Source: Pseudomonadota bacterium (lineage in GTDB: Bacteria; Pseudomonadota; Alphaproteobacteria; Rhizobiales; Xanthobacteraceae). From it: a stretch of 8,834 bases of DNA. Shown piece by piece: positions 6,595-8,834 of this stretch. How positions within the stretch are numbered: the first letter of the stretch is position 1; every line of letters begins with the position of its first letter. A model generated the notes under the pieces. The model was not told the origin of the DNA. It worked only from the letters and a program-made list of their open reading frames with translations, and ran no database searches. The translations under genes were made by a program, and so were the position numbers. Location: assembly GCA_023405565.1 (NCBI GenBank), contig JAEXXW010000702.1:1-8834 (forward strand), in the 5' to 3' direction.

Positions 6595-8400
6595 TTATCG
6601 AATACCACGCTGCTGTATCTGCTGCTCGATCAGTTTGTTGAGACCGGCCCGAATGCGCTCCGGGTTCAGATCCTCCCTGATCGCCCGCCTCTCCTTGATG
6701 GCTTCGAGCGTGCTCTCCATGATGTTCGCCGGATTGAAACTCGGCGGGAAGGACCGCGGCGGAAATTCCTTGAAGGTGTCAACGAACTGGAAGACATCAT
6801 CCATGACGCCATAGACCGCACCGATCTGGTTCAGATTCCAGTCCCAATAGGTGTTGGAGGTGATGTCGGCGCGTTCGAAGGGGTCCTGCATCAGATTGAA
6901 GATCTTCTGCAGCCGAAGCGTGGTGAACGGTTCTGCCCACACGGCCATCGTGCCCTGCTTGCGCTGTTCGGAGAAGACATATTTCCAGTCCCCCTTGCGC
7001 ACCCCGACAAGCAGGCCGTCGTCGTCCGAGTAGAAGAATGTCGTGCGTGCGCTCTTGACGCCGTTGTTGTTCGCCGCGCTGCCCTTCACATTGCGCAGGA
7101 AATTCGACTGATCGACGCCGTCGAGAAGCACCTTGTAATTGATACCGTTGGCCGTGTAGCCAGCCTTGAGCTTGTTGACGATGTCCGGCTCGCCGGCAAT
7201 GGCGCACAGCGTCGGAATCCAGTCATTGTGGCTCATGAGCTCGTTGCTCACCGTGCCGGGCTGAATCATGCCCGGCCAGCGCACCAGACAGGGCACACGA
7301 AACGCGCCTTCCCAGTTGGTGTTCTTCTCGGAACGGAACCAGGTCATGGCGCCATCGGGCCATGTATTCATGTGGGGACCGTTGTCGCTGGTGTAGAGGA
7401 CAATGGTATTGTTGGCGGCCCCCATATCGTCCAGCGCCTTGAGCAGCACACCGATCGTATCGTCGTGCTCCATCATGCCGTCGATATATTCGCTGTCGCC
7501 ATGGGCATAACGGCCACGATGACTGTCGCGGACATGCGTCCGCAGATGCATGCGCGTCGAGTTGAACCAGCAGAAGAAAGGCCTGTTGGCCGATTGCTGG
7601 CGCTTCATGAAATCGATCGCTGCGGCGGATGTCTCGTCGTCGACCGTCTCCATGCGCTTCTTGGTCAGTGCACCGGTATCCTCGATCGTCTGTTTGCCGA
7701 TCCGGCCAAAGCGCGGATCGACCGTCGGATCGTCCCGGTCTGTTGCCCGGCAACGCAACACGCCGCGCGGACCGAACTTGGCGCGATAGGCCGGATCTTT
7801 CGGATAATTCGGCAGTTCAGGCTCTTCCTCTGCGTTCAGATGGTAGAGATTGCCGAAGAACTCATCGAACCCATTCACCGTCGGCAAGGATTCGTTGCGA
7901 TCACCGACATGGTTCTTGCCAAATTGCCCCGTCGCATAGCCGAGATTCTTCAACAGGCCGCCGATCGATGGATCGAGCTGGCTCATGCCCATCGGCGCGC
8001 CGGGAAAGCCGACCTTGCTGAGCCCGGTTCGGATAATGTGCTGCCCGGTCAGGAAAGCGGAACGTCCTGCGGTACAGGATTGCTCGCCGTAATAATGCTG
8101 AAGCTTGAGGCCTTCGCGGCCGATGCGATCAATATTGGGCGTCTCATATCCCATCAGACCGTTGGAATAGGCGCTGATATTGGCAATGCCAATATCATCG
8201 CCGAAGATGACGAGAATATTGGGCTTCGGTCCGGCGGAACCGGGTGTTTGCGCTGCGGACGCCGAAGGTTGTTGTGCCTGCGCAAATACACCACTGCTCA
8301 AGGCTGTTGCCGCCAGCGTCGTGCCGCCAAGAAGAATGTTGCGACGGTTGAGGCGGGATGAATTAGTGTCTCTGGTCGGATCGATCTTGCCGGCACGCAT
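6595..8400 (-). CDS. Tat-exported arylsulfatase family protein (601 aa)
   Basis: Type I sulfatase that should hydrolyse sulfate esters in the periplasm. The N-terminus has a twin-arginine signal (RLNRRNILLGG at 16-26, then a hydrophobic AATALSSGVFA, cleavage near residue 40). Sulfatase motifs in order are ILVIFGDDIG with metal-binding D68-D69; the formylglycine site C109-T-A-G-R113; FGKNHVGD with K162 and H164; STRMH with H285; YTSDNGPH with D339-N340; and K359 followed by WEGAFRVP. The catalytic set looks complete. The Cys-type site needs oxidation to formylglycine before export, which fits Tat transport of a folded protein. No modifying enzyme is in the window. The C-terminus has the KEFPPRSFPPSFN element shared with the neighbouring partial gene. 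ATG 8400 has AGGAG nine bases upstream. The HAD hydrolase follows after 71 bp. The substrate is unassigned. Confidence 0.94.
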   Translation of the reverse strand: MRAGKIDPTRDTNSSRLNRRNILLGGTTLAATALSSGVFAQAQQPSASAAQTPGSAGPKPNILVIFGDDIGIANISAYSNGLMGYETPNIDRIGREGLKLQHYYGEQSCTAGRSAFLTGQHIIRTGLSKVGFPGAPMGMSQLDPSIGGLLKNLGYATGQFGKNHVGDRNESLPTVNGFDEFFGNLYHLNAEEEPELPNYPKDPAYRAKFGPRGVLRCRATDRDDPTVDPRFGRIGKQTIEDTGALTKKRMETVDDETSAAAIDFMKRQQSANRPFFCWFNSTRMHLRTHVRDSHRGRYAHGDSEYIDGMMEHDDTIGVLLKALDDMGAANNTIVLYTSDNGPHMNTWPDGAMTWFRSEKNTNWEGAFRVPCLVRWPGMIQPGTVSNELMSHNDWIPTLCAIAGEPDIVNKLKAGYTANGINYKVLLDGVDQSNFLRNVKGSAANNNGVKSARTTFFYSDDDGLLVGVRKGDWKYVFSEQRKQGTMAVWAEPFTTLRLQKIFNLMQDPFERADITSNTYWDWNLNQIGAVYGVMDDVFQFVDTFKEFPPRSFPPSFNPANIMESTLEAIKERRAIREDLNPERIRAGLNKLIEQQIQQRGIR

Positions 8401-8652
8401 GAGATCTCTCTCCTGTCATGTCACTCTGCAGTCGTAGCGTTCCTCTCCTTCACCAGCCGGCACCTCGCATGACGCACCGTCGCGCGGAGATACAAGCCGC
8501 CCCTCAAACCTTATGCGGCATTCCGATGTCACGCCGCCATCGAACACAATTCATATGTCCTTCATTGCATAACCTTTCCGGCATCGCCTTCGTTCAGCAG
8601 CTTGCGCGTGCCACAAGCGAGCGCCGAAAAGACGCTCGCTTGTGGTTTGCGA
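8401..8652. other. 252-bp gap between two probable sulfatase genes
   Basis: This gap holds the ribosome site of the complete sulfatase (CAGGAG read on the minus strand, complement of about 8411-8416) and the 13-bp hairpin at 8611-8645. I see no convincing -35/-10 pair on the minus strand. A 16-codon minus-strand ORF (8504-8554) with a fair ribosome site is present but unsupported otherwise. Confidence 0.4.
8611..8645 (-). terminator. Perfect 13-bp inverted repeat after the upstream sulfatase
   Basis: CCACAAGCGAGCG (8611-8623) and CGCTCGCTTGTGG (8633-8645) are exact reverse complements around a nine-base loop. Read on the minus strand the stem begins seven bases after the TAA of the upstream sulfatase, which is where a transcript terminator or 3'-end-protecting hairpin would sit. 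No U-run follows on the minus strand, so it may be a processing or stability stem rather than a classical intrinsic terminator. Confidence 0.6.
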
Positions 8653-8834
8653 TTACTCGCGGGACACCCTGGAATTCTTGACCTGCTGCAAGACCTGATC
8701 GAGGTTGTAGCTCGCGGGGTCCTGCATCGGCGGGAATTCCTTGTAGGACTCCAGTTCCTTCAACCAGAGCGCCTGACCGATGGGCAGCATGTTCCAGTCG
8801 TAGATGTAGGCCGTCGAGGGCGAGCCGATCGAGC
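8653..8834 (-). CDS. C-terminal end of a second sulfatase-like protein (partial at right edge)
   Basis: The minus-strand frame is open from the window edge to TAA at 8653-8655 and gives 59 residues. It includes STAYIYDWNMLPIG, LKELESYKEFPPMQ and SYNLDQVLQQVKN. The KEFPP element, a preceding aromatic-rich segment with DWN, and a C-terminal amphipathic helix mirror the end of the complete sulfatase downstream (YWDWNLN... FKEFPPRSF... NIMESTLEAI). I recall the same ending from other bacterial arylsulfatases. The catalytic part lies outside the window, so the family is inferred from this tail. It ends 252 bp before the start of the next sulfatase on the same strand, with a hairpin between, so the two are tandem paralogues rather than one broken gene. 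Confidence 0.72.
   Translation of the reverse strand, partial: SIGSPSTAYIYDWNMLPIGQALWLKELESYKEFPPMQDPASYNLDQVLQQVKNSRVSRE

Noticed and set aside
6586..8361. A 591-codon open frame on the plus strand, antisense to the sulfatase
   Set aside because: It lies almost entirely opposite a gene with complete sulfatase motifs. Its translation shows no recognisable domain and has the His/Val/Arg-rich look of antisense frames opposite GC-biased genes.
8504..8554. 16-codon minus-strand ORF with AAGGA ahead of its ATG, as a possible leader peptide for the sulfatase
   Set aside because: It contains only one cysteine, and no pair of alternative hairpins that would support attenuation was seen between it and the sulfatase start.

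Overview
The window reads as chromosomal DNA from an alphaproteobacterium, most likely a member of the Hyphomicrobiales (Bradyrhizobium/Rhodopseudomonas/Xanthobacteraceae-like). The basis is the moderately high GC content with strong G/C bias at third codon positions, the protein styles (a DUF6636-like secreted protein, an M48 lipoprotein with a LysM-like tail, tandem Tat/Sec-exported hydrolases) and the use of GTG and TTG starts. The genus is an inference. No tRNA, rRNA, CRISPR array, insertion sequence or phage gene was seen.

Left part (1-1142). A probable C-terminal scrap of a plus-strand gene (to 77) converges on a minus-strand pair. The first gene of that pair encodes a small secreted six-cysteine protein (684-1142, GTG start with a very good ribosome binding site). 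It is followed 35 bp later by an unrecognised cytoplasmic-looking zinc-ribbon protein (103-648).

Middle-left (1143-2482). A gap of about 560 bp holds what looks like an unlisted mini-gene. It has a near-ideal Shine-Dalgarno at 1324-1330, a 37-residue hydrophobic-start ORF (1338-1451), and a 13-bp stem-loop resembling a bidirectional terminator (1471-1512) starting 20 bp after the stop. Then comes an exported staphylococcal-nuclease-like protein (1704-2468) in which most catalytic and metal-binding positions appear to be substituted.

Middle (2483-5466). Fourteen bases after the nuclease-like gene lies an M48 zinc metalloprotease lipoprotein with a LysM-like C-terminus, probably in the same transcript and acting in the envelope. 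A UbiD-family prenyl-FMN decarboxylase follows (4060-5466, TTG start with good RBS). It has no UbiX partner in view and an imperfect 20-bp palindrome upstream.

Right part (5495-8834, all minus strand, convergent with UbiD). In transcription order there is the C-terminal end of one probable sulfatase (8653-8834), a perfect 13-bp inverted repeat, a complete Tat-exported arylsulfatase (6595-8400), and a Sec-exported HAD-superfamily hydrolase (5495-6523). This looks like a periplasmic hydrolase cluster that could release sulfate and phosphate (or process a sulfated/phosphorylated compound). The substrates cannot be read from the sequence, and no formylglycine-generating enzyme or transporter is in view.
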